Positions 25,876-34,469 of a DNA stretch of 64,000 nucleotides are shown here, piece by piece. Made by a program: the position numbers and the translations under genes. Source of the DNA: Owenweeksia sp965214115 (lineage in GTDB: Bacteria > Bacteroidota > Bacteroidia > Flavobacteriales > Schleiferiaceae); assembly GCA_965214115.1 (NCBI GenBank), contig CBDCAU010000001.1:62001-126000 (forward strand). Direction: 5' to 3'. A model generated the notes under the pieces. That model did not search any database, was not told the DNA's origin, and saw only the letters and a list, made by a program, of their open reading frames with translations. Each line of letters starts with the position of its first letter. The first letter of the stretch is position 1.

Positions 25876-25925
25876 TACGAGACAGTTTTTGGGATAATAT
25901 GGAGTGAGATCAGGAATGAAAAAGG

Positions 25926-26555
25926 TCAGTTATTTTCGGCCGCTATTTTTTTGAAAATATAACCCTCACTTTCCAAAAATTCCAAAGTCCTCGGCAGTGC
26001 CTCTCTCAAATTCGGCCATGCCTTTTTACTATCGTGAAAAACTACGATGGAATCCGCCCGTACATTTTTCTTTACGTTCATAAAAGTGCGTTCCGCAGAT
26101 TGGGAAACATCGAAATCGCCACTCAAAACATCCCACATCATAATCTTATAGCCAAGAAGTTTGAGGTTTTGGATTTGGGATTGCCGGATTCGGCCGTAGG
26201 GCGGGCGGAACCATTTGGATTGTAGGAGCGCATCGCATTTTTCAACATCCTTCAAATAGTCTCTATCCGCCGTTTTCCAGCCATTTTTATGATGAAAAGT
26301 ATGGTTGCCCACGCTGTGGTTTCCCGCTAAGATTTTCTGATAAATGGCGGGGTGCCTTTCCACGTTTTCGCCTATCAAAAAAAACGTGGCTTTCGCATCG
26401 TATTCCGCCAGTTGTTCCAGCACCCACTCAGTGATTTCCGGCGTGGGGCCATCGTCGAAAGTGAGGAACACTTCCCTCCTATCGGTGGGGATTCTCCAAA
26501 TCAAATCTTTATAAAAAAAGCGCAGCCACCACGGCGGACGAACAAAAAAAGGCAT
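25926..26555 (-). CDS. Polysaccharide deacetylase (NodB/CE4 family)
   Basis: A metal-dependent de-N-acetylase of about 209 aa. NodB motifs are in order: TFDDGP (metal Asp), HSVGNHTFHH (His-x3-His type metal site) and RPPYGR (motif 3), with WDVLSGDFD near motif 4. The start is set at ATG 26555 (MPFFVRPPWWLRFFYKDL); the open frame continues upstream only through a repeat element at 26613-26657, which is unlikely to be coding. Substrate (peptidoglycan GlcNAc or an exopolysaccharide) is unknown. It lies 3' of the DUF2723 gene on the same strand and may be read with it. Confidence 0.87.
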   Translation of the reverse strand: MPFFVRPPWWLRFFYKDLIWRIPTDRREVFLTFDDGPTPEITEWVLEQLAEYDAKATFFLIGENVERHPAIYQKILAGNHSVGNHTFHHKNGWKTADRDYLKDVEKCDALLQSKWFRPPYGRIRQSQIQNLKLLGYKIMMWDVLSGDFDVSQSAERTFMNVKKNVRADSIVVFHDSKKAWPNLREALPRTLEFLESEGYIFKKIAAENN

Positions 26556-26612
26556 CGGCCAAAAGTAGCCAATGCTTTCAATGAAATATTTACGTGACAC
26601 TGCACAACGCAA

Positions 26613-26657
26613 CACCCTGAAAGGGTGGGACATCAAAACTTGGGGCAACGCCCCAAG
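26613..26657. repeat. Composite hairpin repeat (copy of the 13 kb element)
   Basis: Hairpin CACCC-TGAAA-GGGTG (26613-26627) is followed by the palindrome CTTGGGGCAACGCCCCAAG (26639-26657). The two parts and their spacing match the composite repeats at 13060-13104 and 13135-13180, with stems altered on both sides. Confidence 0.7.
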
Positions 26658-26674
26658 CCCAAGCCCACGCCCGC

Positions 26675-29600
26675 TTACGCCCTCCCAATCAATTGCATCG
26701 CATTTTGATAGCGCTTGTAAAAATCGTTGCCCTGCAAATCCTTGAGTTGGTTGCCGCCGCCCAGTTCGTATTGGTTTACGAAGCGCAGCAACGCTTGGTA
26801 GTAGCTGTTCAGCGCGTCCATTTCGGATTTCACGGCGATGCGGTCGTCGCCCTTGAACTGCCGGTAATAATTGGCTTCCTCGTCCAACCGGTCGGCAAAT
26901 AAATCCACCAGCGCGCGGCCTTTTTCGGTTGCGCCCGCTTTATAGTAGCCTTCGATAATCCCGAAAATAAAATAGTTGAACTGGAATTTTTCCTCCGGCA
27001 TTTTGGCCATCGCAAAATCCAAGACTTCCACGGCACGCTCGTTGTCGCCCTGCTCGGTGAGTGCGTTCGCCAAGCGGCCAAAACTGTTTCGCAGATTGTA
27101 AGTGGGGCGGCGGCTGGTTTCGTCGCAATACACGGCGGGGTCTTCCATATTGCCGTACGCGAATTCTTCCATCAGGTTGGTGTACATCGCCTCGGTGTTC
27201 ACTTGGCCAAAGTCCACTTGGCCTTGCGGGGCGGGCTTTCGCACGGGCACGAAGCGGTACGCCAAACCTTCCAACTGAAAATAATCCGTCAGCCAAAAGA
27301 AGGATTTCTTGCTGTTGCCCACCGTCACGGAAAAGTAGATGGGGCGCGTCCAGTCGTTGTTGGCAATCAAATCCACCACCATCATATCGCGCTTGCTCAA
27401 GATGCTGGTGTTCAAGTCCCAGTCGATGTAATCCACGATTTGGTCGCGGTCGCCCTCCTGCACCACGTTGTTGGCCAGCACTTGGTTTTTGTCGATGGTG
27501 ATGCGCACATTTTTCTGTGGGAAATATTGTAACTGTTTTCCACCGTAGCCGAAGCGGGTGCTGGGGTCGTCGCTTTTGAGCCACTTCACCAGGTCGCCCA
27601 CTTTCCAGCGGCCTTTTACGCGCGGGTCTTCGCGGAAGTAGGCCACGTCGCGCGTGCCCTGTTTGTACTGGTCGTGGGTAAAGGTAAACGGCACGGGGTC
27701 AGCGTCGTAGGCCGCGCGCAGTTGCTGGTCGATGTACCAATCGGTGTTCAAAAGGCTCAAATTGACGATGCGAACGTCGGTCCGGTAGCCCTCGATTTCT
27801 TGGACATACCACAACGGGAAGGTGTCGTTGTCGCCATTGGTGAAAAGGATGGCGTTTTTCTCGCAACTGTCCAAATAGGCCTTGGCAATGTCGCGGGCGA
27901 TGTAGCGGTCGCTGCGGTCGTGGTCGTGCCAGTTTTGGACGGCCATCAAGCCGGGCACGAGTACCAAACACAGCGCGGCGGTGGCGATGGCGGGCGCACT
28001 GCCTTTCATTTTCGGCGCCAGCAATTCATAAATCGCCTGTACGCCCAGCCCGATCCAAATCGCAAAAACGTAGAACGACCCGACAAAAGCGTAGTCGCGC
28101 TCGCGCGGTTCAAAGGGTTTGTGGTTGGTATAAATGACGATGGCCAATCCCGTTAAAAGGAAAAACAGCGTGACCGCCCACGCGTCTTTCCAGTCTTTTT
28201 TATAATGATAAACGAGGCCGATAATCCCCAAAATCAAGGGCAGGAAAAAATAGAGGTTGCGGCCGGGGTTGGTTTTTAAATGGTAAGGCAGATCACTCTG
28301 CGGGCCCAGCCGCATTTCATCGATAAAACCGATGCCGCTCAGCCAGTTGCCCTTGGTGAGTTCGTAGCGGTTCTGCTCGTCGTTTTGCTTGCCGGCGAAG
28401 TTCCACATAAAATACCGCCACCACATATTGCCGATTTGGTAGTTCATAAAAAACCCGATGTTCTGCCCGAAGGTGGGCCGCTTGTCCTTGTCGCGCGGTT
28501 TCAGGTTGGCGATTTTTTTATAATTGCGCACGTGGTCGCCTTGGTCGCTCCACATCCTCGGGAAGAAGCCTTGATGGCTTTCCGCAAAGTTGCGCACGCT
28601 TTCCTTATTATCATTGGACACCACATATTTGCCTTTTTCCTCGTCTTTTTCGTAGGTGGGGTCGCCGTCGGTAAAGGGCTCTTTGCTGTCCAGCGGCGCG
28701 TTGAAATATTGCCCGTACATCACTGGCCAGTCGCCGTATTGATCGCGGTTGTAATAGGCCAAGAGCGAGAGCGCGTCCTCGGGGTTGTTCTCGTCGATCG
28801 GCGTGTTCGCATTACTGCGGATGGCCAAGGTCACAAAAGTGGAATAGCCGATAAGGATGAACAAGACGCTGAGGATCATCGTGTTCCAGAGTGGTTTTTC
28901 CTTTTTGCGTGTAAACGCCAATCCGAAATAAGCGGCGGCCACCAAGATCAAGAGCGCCAAGACCGTCCCCGTGTTGAAGGGCAATCCCACCACGTTCACG
29001 GCAAAGATTTCCAGCTTGCCAAACATATTCAACATCAAGGGGATGATGACCGAAAACACGATGCCCAGCACCACCACCGCGATGGCATTGTAAATAATGA
29101 AGCGGCGCGTGTTCACTTCCTTTTGCTGTTTGAAGAGGTAAATCATCACGATGGCGGGGATGGTCAGGAAAACCAAAATGTGGACGCCAATCGCCAGCCC
29201 CGTCATATAGGCGATGAAGATGAGCCAGCGGTGGGCGGTGCGGCCGTGTTCCACTTCCTGTTCCCATTTTAAGATGGCCCAAAATGCGATGGCCGTGAAC
29301 ATCGACGACATTGCGTAAACCTCGCCCTCGGTGGCGGAAAACCAAAAGCTGTCGCTAAAGGTGTAAGCCAGCGCGCCCACGACGCCCGCGCCGTAGATGG
29401 AGATGAGCCGTGCGTTGGTAAGCTCGCCGTGGCGCAGGGCAAATTTGCGCCCCAGCGCGGTGATCGTCCAAAACAAAAACAGGATGGTGAAGGCCGAGCT
29501 GAGCGCCGACGCCATATTGACCCAATAGGCCTGCATTTCCAAATTGCCAAAAGCAAAGAGCGACAGGAAATTGCCCGCCAACTGGAAAAAGGGCGCGCCG

Positions 29601-29758
29601 GGCGGGTGGCCCACCTGAAGTTTCACGGCGGTGGAAATGTACTCGCCGCAGTCCCAAAAACTGGCGGTGGGTTCGATGGTGAGAATGTAGGTAACGGCGG
29701 CCACGGCAAACACCAGCCAGCCGATGATATTATTATGTTTTCTGTAATTCGCCAACAT
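26675..29758 (-). CDS. DUF2723 multi-pass membrane protein (TMEM260-like, putative glycosyltransferase)
   Basis: This 1027-aa protein has an N-terminal DUF2723 region with about a dozen transmembrane segments in two groups (residues 10-330 and 500-620) and a long C-terminal soluble part with TPR-like helices (RLANALTEQGDNERAVEVLDFAM). The early loop PTASFWDCGEYISTAVKLQ carries the family acidic residue after the first helix, as in GT-C glycosyltransferases. The eukaryotic relative TMEM260 is a protein O-mannosyltransferase. Bacteroidota have general protein O-glycosylation, so a role in glycosylating exported proteins is plausible but inferred. The length is typical of Bacteroidota members. 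Confidence 0.87.
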   Translation of the reverse strand: MLANYRKHNNIIGWLVFAVAAVTYILTIEPTASFWDCGEYISTAVKLQVGHPPGAPFFQLAGNFLSLFAFGNLEMQAYWVNMASALSSAFTILFLFWTITALGRKFALRHGELTNARLISIYGAGVVGALAYTFSDSFWFSATEGEVYAMSSMFTAIAFWAILKWEQEVEHGRTAHRWLIFIAYMTGLAIGVHILVFLTIPAIVMIYLFKQQKEVNTRRFIIYNAIAVVVLGIVFSVIIPLMLNMFGKLEIFAVNVVGLPFNTGTVLALLILVAAAYFGLAFTRKKEKPLWNTMILSVLFILIGYSTFVTLAIRSNANTPIDENNPEDALSLLAYYNRDQYGDWPVMYGQYFNAPLDSKEPFTDGDPTYEKDEEKGKYVVSNDNKESVRNFAESHQGFFPRMWSDQGDHVRNYKKIANLKPRDKDKRPTFGQNIGFFMNYQIGNMWWRYFMWNFAGKQNDEQNRYELTKGNWLSGIGFIDEMRLGPQSDLPYHLKTNPGRNLYFFLPLILGIIGLVYHYKKDWKDAWAVTLFFLLTGLAIVIYTNHKPFEPRERDYAFVGSFYVFAIWIGLGVQAIYELLAPKMKGSAPAIATAALCLVLVPGLMAVQNWHDHDRSDRYIARDIAKAYLDSCEKNAILFTNGDNDTFPLWYVQEIEGYRTDVRIVNLSLLNTDWYIDQQLRAAYDADPVPFTFTHDQYKQGTRDVAYFREDPRVKGRWKVGDLVKWLKSDDPSTRFGYGGKQLQYFPQKNVRITIDKNQVLANNVVQEGDRDQIVDYIDWDLNTSILSKRDMMVVDLIANNDWTRPIYFSVTVGNSKKSFFWLTDYFQLEGLAYRFVPVRKPAPQGQVDFGQVNTEAMYTNLMEEFAYGNMEDPAVYCDETSRRPTYNLRNSFGRLANALTEQGDNERAVEVLDFAMAKMPEEKFQFNYFIFGIIEGYYKAGATEKGRALVDLFADRLDEEANYYRQFKGDDRIAVKSEMDALNSYYQALLRFVNQYELGGGNQLKDLQGNDFYKRYQNAMQLIGRA

Positions 29759-29946
29759 TGGAAAGGAAATTTTTTGTCCCGTGGCCCAGCACGGGGATTT
29801 TTAAAAGAGGGGCGAAAATAGGAAATAATGGAAAGGCTAATTTTTAAAATCTTGTTAAAGAATCCGCGCTGCAATATTCTGAAATCGAAAGGGTTAGCCG
29901 TCTTTTTTCTTTTTCAAAAAAGATTTTCCAGTTTGGGAGAAAAGCG

Positions 29947-29954
29947 TAAATTTG
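29947..29954 (+). promoter_or_regulatory. -7 box of tRNA-Gln
   Basis: TAAATTTG is a perfect TAnnTTTG match ending 18 bases before the mature tRNA 5' end. A TTTG at 29932-29935 is nearer than the canonical -33 distance. Confidence 0.5.
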
Positions 29955-29972
29955 CAGCCCGTTTTGAAAAAC

Positions 29973-30045
29973 TGGCCCATGGTGTAACTGGCAACACGTC
30001 TGATTTTGGTTCAGAAGAGTCCAGGTTCGAGCCCTGGTGGGCCAA
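29973..30045 (+). tRNA. tRNA-Gln (anticodon UUG)
   Basis: A 73-nt cloverleaf folds completely. The acceptor stem is TGGCCCA/TGGGCCA with discriminator A, the D-stem GTGT/ACAC, the anticodon stem TCTGA/TCAGA with loop TTTTGGT (anticodon TTG), a five-base variable loop, and the T-stem CCAGG/CCTGG with loop TTCGAGC. The 3' CCA is not encoded. Its 3' terminal 15 bases plus a downstream hairpin are repeated three more times just downstream. Confidence 0.95.
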
Positions 30046-30393
30046 CTGGGAAGCCCCGATTCTGCATAGAGTTGGGGCTTTTTTATACCCAAATGAAAGA
30101 AGGGCGAGAAGCCTGTCCCGCTTTTTGCGGGAAGCCCTGGTGGGCCAACTGGGAAGCCCCGATTCTGCATAGAGTCGGGGCTTTTTTATACCAAAATGAA
30201 AGAAGGGCGAGAAGCCTGTCCCGCTTTTTGCGGGAAGCCCTGGTGGGCCAACGGTGAAGCCCCGATTTAAGCAATTAAGTCGGGCTTTTTATTTTCAAAT
30301 GGAAAGAAGGGCGAGAAGCCTGTCCCGCTTTTTGCGGGAAGCCCTGGTGGGCCAACTGGGAAGCCCCGATTCTACATAGAGTTGGGGCTTTTT
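30031..30393 (+). repeat. Four-unit tandem repeat of the tRNA-Gln 3' end plus hairpin (103-104 bp period)
   Basis: The sequence GCCCTGGTGGGCCAAC (3' half of T-arm and acceptor strand of tRNA-Gln) occurs at 30031 (inside the tRNA), 30134, 30237 and 30341. Each copy is followed by a hairpin GCCCCGATTCT-loop-AGAGTTGGGGC and a T-tract, and units 1-3 then continue with an AGGGC...GCCCT structure enclosing CCCGC-TTTTT-GCGGG. The third unit has a different hairpin tip (TTAA/TTAA) yet still pairs, so the stem is maintained. Only the first copy has a complete tRNA; copies 2-4 are orphan 3' ends. There is no coding potential. Confidence 0.92.
30060..30085 (+). terminator. Terminator-like hairpin after tRNA-Gln (first of four)
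   Basis: An 11-bp stem with G-T wobbles (GCCCCGATTCT/AGAGTTGGGGC) and a GCAT loop, then six T. The stem starts a few bases before the position given and pairs with GGGGC. Equivalent hairpins follow each repeat unit (near 30163, 30268 and 30371). Confidence 0.7.
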
Positions 30394-30403
30394 TTGATTA
30401 TAA

Positions 30404-30531
30404 GCACATAGCCACATAGCTCAGACAGATACAAAGCGTCCATAGAGATGGCGCGCAAGACCTTGCAGGTTTAAGAAAACCTGCAAGGTCTCCATCGTAA
30501 CAAAAAGCTATGTGAACTTACGATTCCTTCC
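30404..30531. repeat. Inverted repeat GACCTTGCAGGT / ACCTGCAAGGTC
   Basis: Two 12-base arms at 30459-30470 and 30479-30490 form a perfect stem with an 8-base loop, in a gap between the tRNA repeat array and the LruC gene. Flanking CACATAG-type repeats are at 30404-30420 and 30508. No gene is seen. Confidence 0.55.
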
Positions 30532-30570
30532 AAAAAAAAACCGCCCCCGTTGGCAAGCACGGGAGCGGTT
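30532..30570 (-). terminator. Rho-independent terminator of the LruC gene
   Basis: On the minus strand the stem CCGCTCCCGT/ACGGGGGCGG (one bulge) is followed by a run of T (A-tract at 30532-30540 on the plus strand). It lies 34 bases after the LruC stop. Confidence 0.8.
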
Positions 30571-30603
30571 TCGGGGTGAAGCAAAAGGGCAGTCTAAAAA
30601 TTC

Positions 30604-32055
30604 TCAATAAATCTTGGCCGCGGTGCGGTAGCCCGCCAAGTCTTTGTACCAATCGGTGCGCTGGCTGCCGCCGCTCTGCGCCCACACGTCAAAGAAGGAA
30701 TAGGCTTCTACGATGTCCGTCTTTTCGGTGGGATAGTCGAAGCGCGAGCCGAAGATCAGCGCCCAAGGAAAGTTCTTGTCGGATTTGTAAAACTTGCTCT
30801 CGCTTACGTCCGTATCGTCCTGCACCGTGCCGAATTTACTGGCGTCTGCCAAATCGGTGGGCGCGAAATAGGGCAGGTGGATTTCGTCGCCGCGCTGGCC
30901 GTCTTTGATCAAGAAAAAATCAATGGGCAAGCTGTTGTACATTTCCACGGGCTGGGCAAAGACGATGCGCATTTCTAAGGTGTCGCCCGTGCCGGCGGCG
31001 TCCCCCGCCCGCGTGTTGTGAAAAGGCCCTTGGGCGCGCTGCACCATCGAACCGGCCTCGTCAAACGGGATGACCACGGCGGTGCTCTGCCCGGCCTCCG
31101 TGCCGTTGGCCGAAAGGCTGACATAGTTGGACGTTAGCTGCGTGCCACTTACGCTCTGCACGTCGGCCGGCGCCAAACTGGGAAAGCTAAGCCCCAGCCC
31201 ATTGTTGAAGCCCGCGCCGATGGCCCGCACGTGGATTTTGGTAATCGTCTCCACGATTTTATGGTTGGTGTCCAAATGGCCCTCCCAATTGGCGTCCAGC
31301 ACCAAATCGTTGAAATCAAAATCCCCGTAGGCCGGCCATAAATCTTCATACGCCACCGTATAAAACTTATCTTTTCCGAGCAGGTACGCTATGCACACTT
31401 TGTTCGGGTCGTTGGGAAATTCGTCCACATCGTCGTTCACGCCGTCGCCGTCAGAATCCACGAAGGATTTCAGCAAGGCGCAATTGCCGCCGTTGTTCCG
31501 CGAGGGATCGGCCGCGTAAGTGCCGCTGATGGAAACATCGTCGATCACGCCGCGGCTGTTGCCACCCGTGCCTACCCATTTCCATTCGATTTGAAAAACG
31601 CCCGACCAGCTCACGGTGATGGATTCGGCCTGGGCAATGGTGGAATTTCCGTTGGAATTTACGTTGCTCGTGCGGTAATTATAGGCGAGCAAAGTCTGCG
31701 AAACGTTGCCGGCCGTGTCCAGCAGCAGCACTTCCAAGTCGCGCTCGGTGCCGTTGTTCGCGCTCAGTCTGTGTTTGAAAGTTACCGTGCCGCTGCCGTC
31801 AAAATCCACGAAGGGCGAAATCAAACGGTTGGGGTTGGCCGCGCCGCCGGTCAGTTGGCCGGTTTGCAGCATCGGCTTTTCCGCGCCGGTGTTTATTGAA
31901 TATGACTTGTCGGATTTCACGTCCGTGCCGGGGGTTTGCCAGCAATTGGCTTGGCTGGTGGAACGGGCGCCGTGGTTGAAGTTTTCGGTGACTTGCGCCG
32001 TAGCGGTGGTAGCCGCTAAAGCCAGCACACCGCTGAATAGAGTGAGTTTTTTCAT
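30604..32055 (-). CDS. LruC domain-containing secreted protein
   Basis: This 483-aa protein has a signal peptide (MKKLTLFSGVLALAATTATAQ). An N-terminal beta-sandwich-like domain covers about residues 20-185 (VIDDVSISG near its end). A calcium-type linker follows, DSDGDGVNDDVDEFPNDP at about 197-214, and then a LruC/DUF4842 domain (DLWPAYGDFDFNDLVLD onward) to the C-terminus. LruC proteins are cell-surface or secreted proteins of unknown role, often in multiple copies. It is 70 bases downstream of a small lipoprotein gene that resembles the N-terminal module normally fused to LruC proteins, so the two probably form a unit. Confidence 0.87.
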   Translation of the reverse strand: MKKLTLFSGVLALAATTATAQVTENFNHGARSTSQANCWQTPGTDVKSDKSYSINTGAEKPMLQTGQLTGGAANPNRLISPFVDFDGSGTVTFKHRLSANNGTERDLEVLLLDTAGNVSQTLLAYNYRTSNVNSNGNSTIAQAESITVSWSGVFQIEWKWVGTGGNSRGVIDDVSISGTYAADPSRNNGGNCALLKSFVDSDGDGVNDDVDEFPNDPNKVCIAYLLGKDKFYTVAYEDLWPAYGDFDFNDLVLDANWEGHLDTNHKIVETITKIHVRAIGAGFNNGLGLSFPSLAPADVQSVSGTQLTSNYVSLSANGTEAGQSTAVVIPFDEAGSMVQRAQGPFHNTRAGDAAGTGDTLEMRIVFAQPVEMYNSLPIDFFLIKDGQRGDEIHLPYFAPTDLADASKFGTVQDDTDVSESKFYKSDKNFPWALIFGSRFDYPTEKTDIVEAYSFFDVWAQSGGSQRTDWYKDLAGYRTAAKIY

Positions 32056-32124
32056 TTTTAAAAAAAGTTGTTTGTGATGTTCTATTTACAGTAACGCGCC
32101 TTATAAAAAGCGCGCCAACCAAAA

Positions 32125-32547
32125 TTAACGGTCGGCGGGGTGCAGGTCGCTGCGGTCGTCCGATTGTTCGTAATCAAATGCCGCGTTTCCGCTGCGGATG
32201 TCCAGCGATTTGGCGAGCGTGCCGTAGCGCACTTCCACGTCTTCCATCGTTTTGGGAAGTTCCATTTTGATGGTCAGGTCTTCGCTCACGCGGGTCATCC
32301 GGCGCTGCAAAAGTTCGCCGCTGGGGGCGATGATATCCAATGGGCGGCGCACATCGGCCGCGCCTTCGCTCCCGTTTATCTGGATGGTGACGGCCTTGGT
32401 GGTGCGCCATTCAAACCCGTCGGGCACTTCCATTTCGAGGAAGGCGTCCACTTCGCCGGGCGGTTCGGGGGTGTCGGTTTGTTTGTCCTTGTTGCATCCC
32501 GTGCCGAGCAATCCCAGCGCGGGCAGTAAGTAGAGTAGCTTTCGCAT
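32125..32547 (-). CDS. Small lipoprotein resembling the N-terminal module of LruC proteins
   Basis: A 140-aa protein starting at ATG 32547 (MRKLLYLLPALGLLGTGC), with lipobox LGTGC, so lipidated and likely on the outer membrane. The mature part holds VPDGFEWRTTKAVTIQING, a pattern found near the start of many LruC-domain proteins, and stops shortly after a repeat-like SDDRSDLHPADR tail. It precedes the LruC gene by 70 bases on the same strand. This looks like a split arrangement of a usually single protein, though an independent partner lipoprotein is possible. Confidence 0.65.
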   Translation of the reverse strand: MRKLLYLLPALGLLGTGCNKDKQTDTPEPPGEVDAFLEMEVPDGFEWRTTKAVTIQINGSEGAADVRRPLDIIAPSGELLQRRMTRVSEDLTIKMELPKTMEDVEVRYGTLAKSLDIRSGNAAFDYEQSDDRSDLHPADR

Positions 32548-32888
32548 AGTTTTCAATTATTAGAGTTTTGTTTCGAGAGCGCGAATCTAAAAAAAGAAAA
32601 ATTAAAAAGAAAGGAAATTCTTACAAAATTGAGAATAGCTATGATCTTAATCCTTTGAATTTCAGTAGTTTGATTTTTTATAAAGATTGTTTGGAAGAAT
32701 TTCCGCACTTCCCTTATTGGAAATTAAAAAGCAGTTTATTCCGCATCGGGTTACCTTTTTCCATACGTCCATTAAGTAGCCATCCAGAGCTTTTTATAAT
32801 GGGATTAGGACCAACCCATCATTTTAATGTTGCTGGCATTCCGCCTTTATAGATATTTGCTTTTCTTTTTTTTTAAAATTTCATTACA
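32548..32888. other. Intergenic region between divergent genes, no supported gene
   Basis: An AT-rich stretch with an open frame of about 90 codons starting at a non-ATG codon that has no recognisable features. A weak minus-strand -7-like box TAGATTCG is at 32589-32582 upstream of the small lipoprotein gene. Nothing else is recognised. Confidence 0.4.
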
Positions 32889-34367
32889 ATGCATCTAAAA
32901 ATTGCTTTCACCACTTTTTGCCTCGCTCTTTTTCTGATTGCCCAAAGCCAGTATTCCAAAATAGGGAGCGACCTCAACAATACACTTTCCGGCGCTTTTT
33001 TCGGTCAATCGGTGGCCATAAGTGCCAATGGCAAAATCGTGGCCGTGGGCGCGCCGTTCGGGCTTTCGGCCGATTCCGGCTTCGTGGAAGTTTTTACGGA
33101 AGTCAACGGACAGTGGCAGCGGTTGAACGACGTGATTCGCGGCACCCACCCTGATAATTTTCTCGGCCACCAAGTGGCATTGAGCGACGACGGCCTGCGG
33201 GTGGCAACGCTGGGTGCTACCTTACAATCGGCCGCGGCCAGCGTGGTGCGTGTTTATGATGCGGTGAACGGGCTGTGGGTGCAGCGGGGCGTGGACATCC
33301 TACCGAAAACCAGCAGCGAATATTTTCTGCCCAGCCTCGGGCTTTCAAGCACGGGAAACCGATTGGTCATCGGCGTTGAGGACAGTTCCGCGACGGGCAA
33401 ATCCGTGGGGATGCTCCGCGCCTATCAACTGCAAGGCGGCGCGTGGGCACAACTGGGCGGCGACCTTCCCGGCGATTCCGCTGGCGATCGATTTGGGTTT
33501 TATTCTGCGATGAGCGGCGATGGGTTCACCATTGCCGGGGGCAGTAGGCTCGCCCCAAACGCGGGGCCAGATTCCGCGCGGGGCGTGGTAAAAGTATATC
33601 AATGGAGCGGGAGCGCGTGGGTGCAAGCTGGCGGCGACATTACCGGAACGGGGGCTGGCGAACAATTCGGAAGTACCCTCAGCTTGAGCGACGACGGGAA
33701 GAGCTTTGCCAGTTCGGCCACATTTAGTCTTGATTCCTTTTCTATTGGCGGATTTGGCGCGGTGCGGGTGTACGATCTGTTGGGTGGCCAATGGTCGCAG
33801 CGCGGCGCGGACTTGCGCCACAATCACCCGCAAGAATTGTATGGCGGCAGTGCGGCGCTGAGCGGCGACGGCAATCACTTGGTGGTGGGCACGCCCAGCA
33901 CCATCCTGAATGACGGCAAGGTGAACGTATGGCGCTGGGACGGCAGCGCGTGGCAAGACCGCGACACAATATTGGGCAACGCGGGCACCTTCACCTTAGA
34001 GAGGTTTGGCACGGCGGTGAACATCAACAACGATGGCAGCCGCATCATCGTCGGCTCACCCAAGTTCAACGGTAACAAAGGGCGCGCACTAGTTTACGAA
34101 GACGGCCAAGCGATGAGTTTAACCGATTTCGGCGTGCTCGGCGGCGTAGCGGTGTTCGCCTCGTTAGATTTTATTTATATCAAAAGCGAGGAAACGCTGC
34201 ACCAGCCCACGCTGCGCACTTACGATTTAAAAGGAAGGCTGGTAGCGGAAACCCATTTGGAAAACGGCGATTTCTATCAAATACCCCATTCTTTGAAAGC
34301 GGGCATTTACATTATTAAAATCGAAGCGGCGGGGAAAATGTACACGGAAAAAACGGCCGTGTTTTGA
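32889..34367 (+). CDS. FG-GAP-like beta-propeller protein with T9SS type A sorting domain
   Basis: This 492-aa secreted protein has a signal peptide (MHLKIAFTTFCLALFLIAQS). About seven repeats of roughly 55 residues follow the pattern G-x-x-F-G-x-S-V-A-I-S-x-x-G-x-x-V-A-V-G-A-P (clear at FFGQSVAISANGKIVAVGAP), typical of FG-GAP/integrin-like propellers. The C-terminal ~75 residues (TLRTYDLKGRLVAETHLENG, then GIYIIKIEAAGKMYTEKTAVF) form a type A sorting domain. It is exported by T9SS; function unknown, binding or adhesion likely. Confidence 0.85.
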   Translation: MHLKIAFTTFCLALFLIAQSQYSKIGSDLNNTLSGAFFGQSVAISANGKIVAVGAPFGLSADSGFVEVFTEVNGQWQRLNDVIRGTHPDNFLGHQVALSDDGLRVATLGATLQSAAASVVRVYDAVNGLWVQRGVDILPKTSSEYFLPSLGLSSTGNRLVIGVEDSSATGKSVGMLRAYQLQGGAWAQLGGDLPGDSAGDRFGFYSAMSGDGFTIAGGSRLAPNAGPDSARGVVKVYQWSGSAWVQAGGDITGTGAGEQFGSTLSLSDDGKSFASSATFSLDSFSIGGFGAVRVYDLLGGQWSQRGADLRHNHPQELYGGSAALSGDGNHLVVGTPSTILNDGKVNVWRWDGSAWQDRDTILGNAGTFTLERFGTAVNINNDGSRIIVGSPKFNGNKGRALVYEDGQAMSLTDFGVLGGVAVFASLDFIYIKSEETLHQPTLRTYDLKGRLVAETHLENGDFYQIPHSLKAGIYIIKIEAAGKMYTEKTAVF

Positions 34368-34469
34368 AGGGAGCGTACCTTTGGATTACTCGGAAATTAT
34401 ACGCCGCCATCTGCATTCCGATAAAAATTTTCTTTAAAAAAAGCGGCCGCTGCGAATGGCACCAAGTGA

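Noticed and set aside
30006..30274. Open frames crossing the tRNA-Gln repeats on both strands
   Set aside because: They are translations of the tandem tRNA-end repeats, and repeat the same peptide; not genes.
30031..30393. CRISPR array
   Set aside because: The repeat unit is 103-104 bp with nearly identical whole units, not short repeats with unique spacers, and no cas genes are in the window.
32568..32852. A 94-codon plus-strand open frame between divergent genes
   Set aside because: Starts at a non-ATG codon, overlaps a gene promoter region, no motif; kept only as a note in the intergenic entry.
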